DNA of 14,653 nt from Gammaproteobacteria bacterium. Its GTDB lineage: Bacteria > Pseudomonadota > Gammaproteobacteria > Granulosicoccales > Granulosicoccaceae. A model generated the notes under the pieces. The model had not been told where the DNA came from. It saw nothing but the letters and a program-made list of their open reading frames with translations, and did not search any database. This document shows, piece after piece, positions 7,168-14,504 of the stretch; the first letter of the stretch is position 1, and each line of letters opens with the position of its first letter. The DNA is taken from the NCBI GenBank assembly GCA_003511825.1, contig DOIU01000137.1, positions 1 to 14,653 on the forward strand, read 5' to 3'. A program made the position numbers and the translations under genes.

Positions 7168-7968
7168 ATGGCGCAACCCTATCGTCCCTTTCAACCGACC
7201 CTAACACCACTTGGCTTAAAGAGGCATGGGCTGTCACTGGTTACTCAGCCCCCATCCCCAGCACTGTGCGGCGTGGTTCAGGCTTATTTGCAGATACACG
7301 CATCAGACGCGACCCCCTACCCAGTCATTCCCGACGGCACTCATGCGATATACCTATCTCGCCACGGCGCATTCCTGGTCGGCGCGCAGTCGAGGGCAAT
7401 GGATATAGAGATACAGAAACCTGGGGATTACTTTGGTATTTGGTTTTTTCCTGGGACACTTCGCCATTTTGTAGATATAGATGTTTCAGAGATCAAGAAT
7501 ACCAGCGTAAACGAAACCGACATATCCTGGGATGATTTCGCGTGTTTGAGTGAAAAGATCTATCAGTACAGCGCATTTGAAGATCGTGCGACGGTGTGCG
7601 ACCAATGGCTGATGACGCAGTTTAACGCACATATGCCGACTAAATTCGAGCATGCGATGGATCTTATCTATCAGTCTGACGGAAATTTAAGAGTCAGCAC
7701 ACTAGCAAAACGCGTGGGTTGGAGTGCTCGTCATTTAAACAGGATGTTGAGCTTGCATACGGGTTTTAGCACGAAAGAGTTTTCTCAGATTGTTCGTCTC
7801 CAGCATGCTTGCAAGCAGATATGGCGACAAGGCAACTTATCAACGAATACCAGCATGGAGTTAGGGTGCTTCGACCAATCGCACTTAATAAAGCAATGGC
7901 ATAAACACCTCGGTATGACTCCCGGGGCCCTATGGCGTAGGCTCATGTCCGATTTTTACAATCATTGA
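7168..7968 (+). CDS. AraC-family transcriptional regulator
   Basis: 266 residues. The C-terminal third carries the two helix-turn-helix motifs of AraC/XylS proteins: LRVSTLAKRVGWSARHLNRM (about 174-193) and a second ending in LGCFDQSHLIKQWHKHLGMTP with the family's F-D-Q-S-H signature. The N-terminal part (residues 1-150) resembles the DUF6597-type sensor domain common in such regulators (PYPVIPDGTHAIYLS, then GIWFFPGTLRHF). The gene is visibly AT-richer than the left half of the window. It sits between a small membrane protein and a FabA-type gene on the same strand, with 13 and 48 nt gaps, so it may control either. The start ATG has no strong ribosome-binding site. Confidence 0.88.
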   Translation: MAQPYRPFQPTLTPLGLKRHGLSLVTQPPSPALCGVVQAYLQIHASDATPYPVIPDGTHAIYLSRHGAFLVGAQSRAMDIEIQKPGDYFGIWFFPGTLRHFVDIDVSEIKNTSVNETDISWDDFACLSEKIYQYSAFEDRATVCDQWLMTQFNAHMPTKFEHAMDLIYQSDGNLRVSTLAKRVGWSARHLNRMLSLHTGFSTKEFSQIVRLQHACKQIWRQGNLSTNTSMELGCFDQSHLIKQWHKHLGMTPGALWRRLMSDFYNH

Positions 7969-8016
7969 TGACTCGTTCGAGGTATACAACCGCGACCTTA
8001 ACTGTTGGAGATTAGG

Positions 8017-8529
8017 ATGCGGTTCTTGAACGCAGAAGTTTTAGCGATGTCAGACGGTGGTTTTTTTGGTGATGGCAATGCCCAGTTACCCAGCAGCTAT
8101 ATGCTGATGATTGACGAAATTACAGGCATTGCTGATGCCGGAGGGAGGTATGACAAGGGTTGGCTTGAGGCCAGTTTGAAGATCCATCCAGACCATTGGT
8201 TTTTTGATTGTCATTTTAAAGGTGATCCTGTCATGCCCGGATGCTTAGGGCTCGATGCACTATGGCAGCTGTTAGGGGTGTTTTTAGGGTGGTCTGGTTT
8301 GCCGGGCAAAGGAAGAGCCTTGGGGGTTGGCAATGTCAAATTCGGCGGGCAAATATTCCCTGATGCAGACACCATTCATTATCGAATAGACATAAAGCGA
8401 ATGTTCAGGAGGCCCTTACCAATGGGGATAGGGGATGGCTCGGTCATCCATAAAGGAAATACCATTTACACGGCGCAAGACCTCAGAGTGGGGATGATCG
8501 GCGCCAGTGCCTCAAGCAGGGCAGTGTAG
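8017..8529 (+). CDS. fabA: FabA-type 3-hydroxydecanoyl-ACP dehydratase/isomerase
   Basis: 170 residues, against 172 for E. coli FabA. It would dehydrate 3-hydroxydecanoyl-ACP and isomerise trans-2 to cis-3-decenoyl-ACP, the branch point of anaerobic unsaturated fatty acid synthesis. The hot-dog core is well kept: QLPSSYMLMIDEI, DHWFFDCHFKGDPVMPG with catalytic His66, and GLDALWQLLG with catalytic Asp80, then KGRALGVGNVKF and IYTAQDLRVG. ATG 8017 has GGAG 6 nt upstream; a TTG at 8005 would add four residues. No fabB (3-oxoacyl-ACP synthase I) is next to it, so it is an orphan or second copy, preceded by an AraC regulator 48 nt away. Differences from E. coli FabA lie mainly in the N-terminal third and around MFRRPLPMGIGDGS, so chain-length or isomerase behaviour could differ. 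Confidence 0.9.
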   Translation: MRFLNAEVLAMSDGGFFGDGNAQLPSSYMLMIDEITGIADAGGRYDKGWLEASLKIHPDHWFFDCHFKGDPVMPGCLGLDALWQLLGVFLGWSGLPGKGRALGVGNVKFGGQIFPDADTIHYRIDIKRMFRRPLPMGIGDGSVIHKGNTIYTAQDLRVGMIGASASSRAV

Positions 8530-8635
8530 AGTTCCTCTTTTTGCACTCGGTTTGCCTGGTATCCTCTTTGTGCGCTTTCTAAGCCCTGTAGAATTTGTTT
8601 CTCGATGGCCTGAGTTGCTGATCGCAATTATGTAC

Positions 8636-10027
8636 TCAAGTTTCGAGTGCGACCCTGTTTTCTCGCGGCGTGCGCAGGTGCAACGCGAAGGAGACGATAA
8701 ACGTCGCGACGATTAACAGCAGGTCGAGCCGCAGGCCGGCGACTGTGCTGGGGATCAGGCCGAAGGTGGATACCAAGAAAGTGAGCAAGGCGGTTGCGGC
8801 AACCCAGGGGATTGCCCCGGCGCTGGTTTGCCCGCGTGCAAGGAAGGCGATGAGCACCATGGGCGCCACCAGCGCGGTGCCGGCGAAGCTGATTCGTGCG
8901 AGCAGGATGAGTTCGTTGGATGACATCAACGACAGCGCGTAGGCGGCGACGAAGAAGACCAGCAAGATAGCGAGGCTGAGGGCTTCGCGGCCACTGCGAT
9001 TGCCGATGAATTCACGGCGCAGGGCGTGCAGCTGTGAATCGGCGGTGGACATGGCAGCCGCTAGCAAGCCGAGCATCGCGAGTGCGCCGATCAGTGCGTG
9101 TTGTTCGTCCACCAGCACTGCTTTCCAGAAGGCGGGAGCCGATGCCTCGGCGTAGGCAACAGCGCCATAGAGGCCGATAAACAGCGTGGGCAGTATCACC
9201 AAGAGCGCCAGTACGCCGATGCCGACGGCGCCCAGGCGCAGGTCGGTATCGCTCCTGAAGTGAGACACGCGCCAAGCCAGTTGTGGTTGCGAGATGGGCA
9301 TGAGCGCGATGGCCATAAACGACGCGACCAGAAACTCCCAGCCGAATAAGCCCTTGGGCCCAGGCGTGGATAGCCAGGCGGGATTGCTGCCGCCAATTTT
9401 TGCAAGCCCGGCATCTAAGCCACCAAGGTTATCCAGGCACACACAGCCGATGATCCAGACGGTGACAAACATCATGCCCCATTGCACCAGGTCGCTACGT
9501 ACGATGGCGCGAAAGCCGCCAAACTGGATAATTGAAAAAATGGCGACCAAGATCAGCAGGCTCAACAACCATTCGGGGATACCCCAGACCGCGCCCATAA
9601 ACACCGAGATGCCGTGCAGCTGAATCGAAACATAAGGCACCAAAAAGACAAACAACCCCGCGAGGTAGATGACTTGCGCTTTTTTGCCACCGTAGGCGCG
9701 GTTGAGCACATCGGAGATGCTGTTAAAGTCGTTGCGAGCGCTGTAGGCGCGCACCTTCAAGCCAAACCACAAGACGATAAATGCCATGGCGGCATCGGTC
9801 ACGCCGAGGAATAGCCAGGCGCCGACACCGTGTGTGCGGAAGAAGTTTGGCATGCCCATCAGGGTAAAGGTGCTGAACAAGGTCGCGGCGAAGGTGGTCA
9901 TGCCGACTAGGGCAGAGAGATTGCGTATGTCGGTATTGTCGGCGGGGTCACTGCGGCGTACGGACCACACCATAAAGCCTATGTAGCACACCAGCAGTAG
10001 CACAAAATAAAGGGTCATGCTGTGCAT
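8636..10027 (-). CDS. Sodium:solute symporter (SSS family)
   Basis: 463 residues from ATG 10027, a multi-spanning inner-membrane transporter of the SSS family (PutP/PanF/ActP relatives) that couples substrate uptake to sodium. Roughly 12-13 hydrophobic segments can be counted. GGFRAIVRSDLVQW, the TM5-6 region typical of the family, and LAAAMSTADSQLHAL, the TM8 Na2 sodium-site motif, are clear. The frame is open further upstream (to 10078), but the added residues are hydrophilic and overlap the preceding gene. GGAG lies upstream of ATG 10027, which starts 1 nt after the stop of a small membrane protein gene, so the two are translationally coupled. The substrate is unknown: monocarboxylate, proline and pantothenate are all possible, and nothing nearby decides it. 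Confidence 0.9.
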   Translation of the reverse strand: MHSMTLYFVLLLVCYIGFMVWSVRRSDPADNTDIRNLSALVGMTTFAATLFSTFTLMGMPNFFRTHGVGAWLFLGVTDAAMAFIVLWFGLKVRAYSARNDFNSISDVLNRAYGGKKAQVIYLAGLFVFLVPYVSIQLHGISVFMGAVWGIPEWLLSLLILVAIFSIIQFGGFRAIVRSDLVQWGMMFVTVWIIGCVCLDNLGGLDAGLAKIGGSNPAWLSTPGPKGLFGWEFLVASFMAIALMPISQPQLAWRVSHFRSDTDLRLGAVGIGVLALLVILPTLFIGLYGAVAYAEASAPAFWKAVLVDEQHALIGALAMLGLLAAAMSTADSQLHALRREFIGNRSGREALSLAILLVFFVAAYALSLMSSNELILLARISFAGTALVAPMVLIAFLARGQTSAGAIPWVAATALLTFLVSTFGLIPSTVAGLRLDLLLIVATFIVSFALHLRTPRENRVALET

Positions 10028-10028
10028 A

Positions 10029-10274
10029 TTAATCGTCTCCCTTCGGTGCTTCACTGGGTGCGACCAGGGCGCCCACAATCACCAGCACCAGTAAGCCGAG
10101 CGATACCCCGATACCCAGCCCCAAGCTCACGGGGAGGCCCCAGACTGCCGGTGTCGGCTTATCAGGTGAGAGCACGGTCGGGCTAAAGGCAAACACACAC
10201 AACACCACCGCGAGAATTTTGGTCAGAGACCACAAGTAGCTTTTCACTGTCGCAAGCATCTCCAAAGCATGCAT
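10029..10274 (-). CDS. Small two-helix membrane protein coupled to the symporter
   Basis: About 81 residues from ATG 10274 (alternatives: ATG 10259, GTG 10307; none has a good ribosome-binding site). Two hydrophobic segments are visible, KILAVVLCVFAFSPTVL and LGLGIGVSLGLLVLVIVGAL, with a short linker and an acidic end (PSEAPKGDD). Many SSS symporters are preceded by a small two-helix partner gene (YjcH/DUF485 with ActP, YhdT with PanF, DUF4212 proteins). The topology and 1-nt spacing to the symporter start match that pattern, but the sequence could not be placed in any one of those families. The likely role is stability or activity of the symporter (inference). Confidence 0.65.
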   Translation of the reverse strand: MHALEMLATVKSYLWSLTKILAVVLCVFAFSPTVLSPDKPTPAVWGLPVSLGLGIGVSLGLLVLVIVGALVAPSEAPKGDD

Positions 10275-10485
10275 CAATTGGTTCGCAAGCGCGCGAGGTG
10301 ACCACACTCGCGTGCCACGCCTTGCTGTGATGACCCGGTGATCGCCAGATCATCGCCAAACCGCGATAATGCCACGACGGATGGGGCTTTGTCTTGTGAG
10401 AGTGGCAGAGAATATCTGCACTAAAAATAGGGGTTTATGGCGCTTCTGTTGAGCAAGGCCGTGGCGTTGGATACACCTTTTGTCA

Positions 10486-10513
10486 TTGACCCGACAGGCC
10501 AAAGCAGTAAGAT
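10486..10513 (+). promoter_or_regulatory. Putative sigma-70 promoter for the SURF1 gene
   Basis: TTGACC (10486-10491, 5 of 6 to consensus) and TAAGAT (10508-10513, 4 of 6) are separated by 16 bp and end 39 nt before the SURF1 start. The remainder of the 10308-10552 interval should also hold the promoter for the divergent symporter pair, which was not identified. Confidence 0.55.
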
Positions 10514-10552
10514 GCCACTCCCACGCAACCACCTTCAAACGGTACAGAGACC

Positions 10553-11353
10553 ATGGCATTCTGGCGAAAACCGCTGCTGCGACTTCAATGGGCGGGATGG
10601 GTGTTCTCCCTGTCGGCTTTGCCGATTCTGTTGTTGCTAGTGTGCCTGCCGGTGTTGATTCGGCTCGGGCTGTGGCAGCTAGAGCGCGCCGTTGAGCGGA
10701 AAGAGGCCATGGATGCCGTCGCTGCCTTGCAGACGCGGGCGCCTGTAAGCGTCACCGATCCGCAACTACTGGATGCCGAGACACCCTATGTGCGCGTGCG
10801 AGTTCAAGGCGAGGTGGATTGGTCCCGGCAGTTCTTGCTGGACAACCAAGTGCACAATACGGTCGCCGGGTACGAAGTGCTCACGCCCATCGTGTTCTCG
10901 CCAGGGCGTGCCATCTTGGTCAGCCGTGGGTGGATGCCACCAAACCCCGGCAAAAAACCCGATCTCTCGCCACCTGACACGCTAGACGCGGGCATCGTTG
11001 AGCTGACAGGGCTTGCAGTGACGCCTCCACCGCGTCTCGCCCCTCAGCAGCGCGCCGTCATTGAGCAACGCGCCAAGCTGAGCCACCGTAACGAAGACGC
11101 CGCGACCGACGCATGGCCGATCATCATCCTCGAAGAAGACTTCGCCAAACTCTCTGAACAACTCGGGCTGGAACTGGTGCCCCGCGTCCTCCAGCCCGAC
11201 GCCATCGACTTCGGTTATACTCGCGTATGGCAGCCCGTCAGACGTGGCCCCACCGTTAACTATGGCTATGCCGCGCAGTGGTTTGGGATGGCGCTGCTGT
11301 TGGTGGGGGCCGTGATCGTATTAAACCTACGCCGCTGCCGTCCGGCAAAGTGA
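10553..11353 (+). CDS. SURF1-family cytochrome c oxidase assembly protein
   Basis: 266 residues. SURF1 (Shy1/CoxW) proteins are inner-membrane proteins that help insert heme a into subunit I of aa3-type cytochrome c oxidase. The family layout is complete. A first membrane helix (residues 16-38) is followed by the hallmark LGLWQLERA (38-46), a periplasmic domain with YVRVRVQGEVD, LLDNQV, GYEVLTP and ILVSRGWMP, and a last helix preceded by NYGYAAQWFGMALLLVG. It has its own promoter-like sequence and is divergent from the symporter pair. Cytochrome oxidase genes (coxB/A/C, ctaA/B/G), usually adjacent to surf1, are not in the window on either side, so it is either a stand-alone copy or a displaced one. 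Confidence 0.92.
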   Translation: MAFWRKPLLRLQWAGWVFSLSALPILLLLVCLPVLIRLGLWQLERAVERKEAMDAVAALQTRAPVSVTDPQLLDAETPYVRVRVQGEVDWSRQFLLDNQVHNTVAGYEVLTPIVFSPGRAILVSRGWMPPNPGKKPDLSPPDTLDAGIVELTGLAVTPPPRLAPQQRAVIEQRAKLSHRNEDAATDAWPIIILEEDFAKLSEQLGLELVPRVLQPDAIDFGYTRVWQPVRRGPTVNYGYAAQWFGMALLLVGAVIVLNLRRCRPAK

Positions 11354-11432
11354 ACCTGTGTTATCACTGTTATAGAACGGTGCCTAGGCTGCCCGTTAAC
11401 ACTGTGCTGAGACAGCATGCAGCGTCTTTGAT

Positions 11433-12005
11433 ATGTTCGAGAGGATGATGGAGATCCCAACGCTAACAACACACCGGCTTGTTCTCGTGCCCGTCACCGA
11501 GCAAGACATCCCTGCCTACAAAAAGCACTTTGTTGACTACAACATCATCCGCCACCTGGCGAGAGCAGTGCCTTGGCCTTACCCTGCCGATGGGGTGGAG
11601 TCCTTTCTCAAGGCGGAGATCTTTCCCCATCAAGGTAAAGACCGATGGCTGTGGGGCATCCACCTCGGGCCAGACCCCAAGGAATTGATTGGCGCCATAG
11701 AACTGTGGCGCGAAGGCAAACCCGAAAACCGAGGCTTCTGGCTTAGCAAAGCCTATTGGAACCAAGGCATCATGACAGAAGCCGTCGCTCCCATAAACGA
11801 CTACGCGTTCGATGCTCTGGGCTTTGAAAAACTGGTCTTCTCAAACGCGAAAGGGAATGCCCCATCTCGCAGAATCAAAGAAAAAACCGGCGCTCAATAC
11901 CTGCGCACAGAACAGGCAGAGTTTGTTGACCCTGCCTATACCGAACATGAGATCTGGGAACTCACTAAAGAGGCGTGGCTGCACAGAAGGCGGCAAGCTG
12001 AATAG
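11433..12005 (+). CDS. GNAT-family N-acetyltransferase (RimJ/RimL-like)
   Basis: 190 residues from ATG 11433; ATG 11448 (giving MEIPTLTTHRL, with GAGAGG just upstream) is an equally good start and matches the family's usual N-terminus. It would transfer an acetyl group from acetyl-CoA to an amine. The RimJ/RimL layout is visible: TLTTHRLVLVPVTEQD, WGIHL, IGAIELW, then GFWLSKAYWNQGIMTEAV with the acetyl-CoA-binding Q-x-x-x-x-A-type loop, and the closing N-x-x-S-x-R-x-x-E-K-x-G-A pattern (NAPSRRIKEKTGA). The acceptor is unknown; ribosomal protein, amino acid and antibiotic acetylation all occur in this family. It is the first of a run of short plus-strand accessory genes; no promoter was recognised in the 79 bp before it. 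Confidence 0.85.
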   Translation: MFERMMEIPTLTTHRLVLVPVTEQDIPAYKKHFVDYNIIRHLARAVPWPYPADGVESFLKAEIFPHQGKDRWLWGIHLGPDPKELIGAIELWREGKPENRGFWLSKAYWNQGIMTEAVAPINDYAFDALGFEKLVFSNAKGNAPSRRIKEKTGAQYLRTEQAEFVDPAYTEHEIWELTKEAWLHRRRQAE

Positions 12006-12116
12006 TGTTACCTGCAGGGATGGGGCTGCTCCGCTAGCACAAGCAATACAAGCACCGGCAAGCGCACAACCTACTCGCGGTACTGCCAAAGCCTCTCGGC
12101 TGATGTGTGCTTAAAA

Positions 12117-12162
12117 AGTCAACGTTGGCACTCGCGTTTTCCAAAACGCTTGTGTGTTGAGT
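12117..12162. repeat. attC-like imperfect palindrome between the GNAT and DUF1801 genes
   Basis: AGTCAAC (12117-12123) and GTTGAGT (12156-12162) are complementary at 6 of 7 positions, and the latter fits the integron core GTTRRRY. Between them is a strong inner hairpin (GCGTTTT at 12134-12140, AAAACGC at 12143-12149) flanked by CAC/GTG. The left side carries extra unpaired bases, as attC sites do. It lies 111 nt after one short gene and 51 nt before the next. At 46 bp it is shorter than known attC sites and no similar copy was found in neighbouring gaps, so a simple hairpin is as likely. Confidence 0.3.
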
Positions 12163-12213
12163 GGCGGTTCAGTAAATTGTGCGGGGTGTATATCAGCGTT
12201 TGCAGCTCAGTGA

Positions 12214-12618
12214 ATGAACCATCACGTCAAGGCCAAGTTCAACAGCTACCCAGGACACATTCAGCCGCTGATGCACGAGCTCAGAAGCATTTTGTTCAGT
12301 GTCGCTGAAGATCTGGCGTTGGGTCGCGTGAGTGAATCTCTCAAATGGGGTGACCCCAGATATTCTGTCAAAGATGGAAGCTCCGTAAGAATAGGCTGGA
12401 AAGAACAGTGTCCTGACCAGTACTTTCTGATTTTTCATTGCCAAACCAGACTTGTGGCAACCTTTCGCGAGCTGTACTCAGACGTATTGGATTTTGAGGG
12501 AAACCGCGCCATTGTGCTGAGGGTTGACAGTGAGTTGCCGGAGCAGGCGATTCGCCACTGCATCGAATTGGCGATGCTGTACAAACGAATCAAGCACCTA
12601 CCCATGCTGGGTGTATAA
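12214..12618 (+). CDS. DUF1801-domain protein
   Basis: 134 residues, nearly all one DUF1801 (YdhG-like) domain. Recognisable segments in order are KFNSYPGHIQPLM, VSESLKWGDPRYS, SVRIGWKEQCPDQYFLIFHC, TFRELYSDVLDFEGNRAIVLRVD and IRHCIELAMLYKRIKHLPMLG. The fold is that of the YdhG/frataxin-like group; no enzymatic role is established, so none is claimed. It is cytoplasmic with no signal peptide. The ATG lacks a clear ribosome-binding site. Small stand-alone DUF1801 genes are frequent in accessory regions, fitting the neighbours here. Confidence 0.85.
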   Translation: MNHHVKAKFNSYPGHIQPLMHELRSILFSVAEDLALGRVSESLKWGDPRYSVKDGSSVRIGWKEQCPDQYFLIFHCQTRLVATFRELYSDVLDFEGNRAIVLRVDSELPEQAIRHCIELAMLYKRIKHLPMLGV

Positions 12619-12638
12619 AGTAACGAGTCTCGTCACAA

Positions 12639-12662
12639 CTCGCTCATGCGAGATTGGTTTTT
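12639..12662 (+). terminator. Weak intrinsic-terminator-like hairpin after the DUF1801 gene
   Basis: The stem CTCGC (12639-12643) and GCGAG (12648-12652) encloses TCAT; five bases later comes a run of five T (12658-12662). The stem is short and the T-run is displaced, so termination would be inefficient. A second small palindrome, ACGAG-T-CTCGT, lies just upstream (12623-12633). Confidence 0.3.
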
Positions 12663-12713
12663 CGACTGGCTTTAACACAGCGTCTTAGCAGGGCGCGTTT
12701 CAAAAAAGGAATC

Positions 12714-13286
12714 ATGGTGAAAAAACCGTTCTTAGTCTTATGTGTGTTGTTGGCGTTGCAGAGCTACGCGATCGCTGGGTATTACGGCGGGATGCGGATA
12801 AATGAATATGATCCGATCACGGGGCTCTACTATAAAGCCATAGACATTGAGCGAAAAAGCAGAGGTTTTATCAGCAAGGGTCCCTCCACACAGGTTACCA
12901 ATATCAGTATCTTTGACCCGAAGGATGAAAAGCACGCTTTATTGTTTAACGACAGTAAGATTCGGGATATCCAAGCTGTACTGTTTGAAACTGGGGTGGA
13001 GGATGGCGTTTTGAGCTACAGCGCATCCAGCCATTCTCAACGGATCAAAAACAATCACCAAGCAACATCGCGTAAACCAAAAGACAAGCTGCTCGTGAGT
13101 GTTCGGGTTTCAAGCAATGACCAGGTGTTTACTGAGCTATGGCTATCCAATAAGAAAGGAGAGGGTCTTACACTGATAGATACATTTCCGGCGTCTTATG
13201 ATTGGCATATTGATGTCAAAAACTCAAAGATACGGATTGTGTCGAGTATGAATGGCCAATTTACGCAAAAATCGATCGACTGGTAG
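12714..13286 (+). CDS. Secreted protein of unknown function
   Basis: 190 residues from ATG 12714, chosen because AAGGA lies 4 nt upstream and it gives a clean Sec signal peptide (MVKKPFLVLCVLLALQSYAIA, cleavage near residue 21). The mature part begins GYYGGMRINEYDPITG and is hydrophilic with alternating beta-type segments (LLVSVRVSSN, FTELWLSNKKGEG, LTLIDTFPASYDWHIDV, KIRIVSSMNG). It has no cysteine after the signal region, so it is not a lipoprotein. The frame is open from 12654, but that extension carries no support. No family recognised; a periplasmic or secreted beta-rich protein is the most that can be said. Confidence 0.65.
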   Translation: MVKKPFLVLCVLLALQSYAIAGYYGGMRINEYDPITGLYYKAIDIERKSRGFISKGPSTQVTNISIFDPKDEKHALLFNDSKIRDIQAVLFETGVEDGVLSYSASSHSQRIKNNHQATSRKPKDKLLVSVRVSSNDQVFTELWLSNKKGEGLTLIDTFPASYDWHIDVKNSKIRIVSSMNGQFTQKSIDW

Positions 13287-13368
13287 CGTGTGAAGTAACC
13301 TTTTGTAGGTGACGCGCCGCGCATTTCATGCCCAAAATACAGGGCGGTATATCTTAATAGAGGGATTT

Positions 13369-13802
13369 ATGAATATTAGTAGAAAGTACTGTTTTATTTT
13401 GGCAGTGGCGACGGGGACGGTAACGCGGTTGATATCGGGCTTGAAGGGGACTGGGTGTCCAATTGTTACCTTGATGGACTGGATGAATACACTGTGGAGA
13501 AATTCAGTTTTGACGGCAATGCATTTGAAACAAGCTATCGCACGTACGATGCTTCTGATTGTAGTGGGGTATCCATTGATAGTGATGGAGGCAATGGCAC
13601 CTTCTCCGTTGGGGATTTGGTCACCACCGATTCGGGTCTGGAGGCCTACGAGGTAGATTTTGCGTTGAATTATCAAGGCCAAATCATAGACGTAAAAGAT
13701 TTAATTCGTGTCGAAGGCAACAGGTTTTATTATGGTGAGTCGGCCGATGTTGCCGAGAGGCCGACTGATCTGAATTTCGATGTTGTGCTTTTCAAACAAT
13801 AG
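13369..13802 (+). pseudogene. Small secreted protein gene split by a frameshift
   Basis: Two frames are needed to read this gene. The ATG at 13369 has GAGGGA upstream and begins a signal-like sequence (MNISRKYCFILAVATG). The protein-like sequence then continues one frame over (open from 13383 to 13802): a Gly/Asp-rich GSGDGDGNAV, then GLEGDWVSNC, FSFDGNAFETSY and FALNYQGQIIDV, ending VVLFKQ. The G-x-W-x-x-x-C start, F-x-G-N-x-F strand and second Cys (ASDCSG) resemble small secreted or lipoprotein beta-barrel domains commonly seen as 120-140-residue orphans. The shift must fall between about 13392 and 13425, inside the repetitive GGCGACGGGGACGG. The signal peptide there also looks too short, so a small deletion or a sequencing error is likely. 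A GTG start at 13455 would lose the first strand. Confidence 0.5.
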
Positions 13803-13807
13803 GTACA

Positions 13808-13849
13808 AAGGCCCACCCGAGAGACTCCGGATGAAGGGTTGCTGGGCTT
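13808..13849. repeat. Extended bulged hairpin downstream of the frameshifted gene
   Basis: AAGGCCCA (13808-13815) pairs with TGGGCTT (13843-13849) with one bulged G. CCC (13816-13818) can pair with GGG (13836-13838) across a 4-nt asymmetry, and an inner GAG-AGA-CTC sits in the loop. It starts 6 nt after the stop codon. There is no T-run after it, so it is not a standard terminator. Confidence 0.35.
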
Positions 13850-14150
13850 ACAAGGCGTGAGCACAAAGTGCCCCAACCAAGATGTAATACTAGAGTTTAC
13901 TCGAGGGATTGGCTAGATCAGTTTTTTCGAGACGTAGATGATAATTGCAAGGATGCAGGTCAAGGTACTCTGTGGCGCAACATCGCATGTGCATTATTCA
14001 TAGCGTCATGCAAAAGCGACTTGGAGCTACTCAGCTTAATCGAGGCGTGATTGGGCTAGTGTAAAAGCTTCGGCTGAAGGTCTGAAAAGAATCTAAGCGT
14101 GTTGGGTGCCGTTGGCGGTGTCGTTGGTTTTTCTGATCGTGGAGTCAATT
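13850..14150. other. Interval without a convincing gene
   Basis: A frame is open from GTG 13868 to a stop at 14050 (60 codons). It has no ribosome-binding site at a usable distance, no recognisable domain and ordinary composition, so it is not called. CTTC-GGCT-GAAG (within 14067-14080) is a minor hairpin. The last part is the untranslated lead of the next gene, whose ribosome-binding site GGAG is at 14141-14144. The interval may hold a decayed gene, but nothing in it proves that. Confidence 0.4.
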
Positions 14151-14447
14151 GTGTTTCGAGTGATCTATCGTTGGGAAGTCGAGCCCCAAAATTTCGACAA
14201 GTTTGTGGATGTTTGGCGGACGACCACGAACCGCATTCATGCGTCTGTCCCAGGCGCCTTAGGCAGTTTTATGTTAAGAGGCCACGAGAAAACAACAGAA
14301 GTATTGACGATTGCCAAGTGGGCATCCTTCGAAGATTGGGAAGCGTTCTGGGGGAATGCAAATCCGGCAGAAATGGAAGACATGAGAGCGTTGGGTACGC
14401 GTATTTCGGTTGAGTCGTATTCTGAGGTCGAAGATCATACGCGTTAG
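14151..14447 (+). CDS. Antibiotic biosynthesis monooxygenase (ABM)-fold protein
   Basis: 98 residues from GTG 14151, selected because GGAG lies 6 nt upstream and the product then starts where ABM domains do (MFRVIYRWEVEPQNFDKF). The frame is open further up but without a better start. The ABM pattern is visible: YRWEVEPQNFDKFVDVWRTT, then PGALGSFMLRGHEK, EVLTIAKWASFEDWEAFW. The fold is a dimeric ferredoxin-like barrel used by small monooxygenases, heme-degrading enzymes and many proteins without known activity. No heme- or quinol-specific residues can be assigned, so the substrate is unknown. Its stop codon TAG is embedded in CGTTAGGC, an octamer that recurs at 14589-14596. Confidence 0.75.
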   Translation: MFRVIYRWEVEPQNFDKFVDVWRTTTNRIHASVPGALGSFMLRGHEKTTEVLTIAKWASFEDWEAFWGNANPAEMEDMRALGTRISVESYSEVEDHTR

Positions 14448-14504
14448 GCGACTTAGGGCATTCAGGAGATACTTTGCCGTGTATCATAAGGTTTTGAGGA
14501 TTCG

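Noticed and set aside
13868..14050. 60-codon open frame as a gene
   Set aside because: It has a GTG start without a usable ribosome-binding site, no recognisable domain and an unremarkable length for chance. It is described only as part of the interval.
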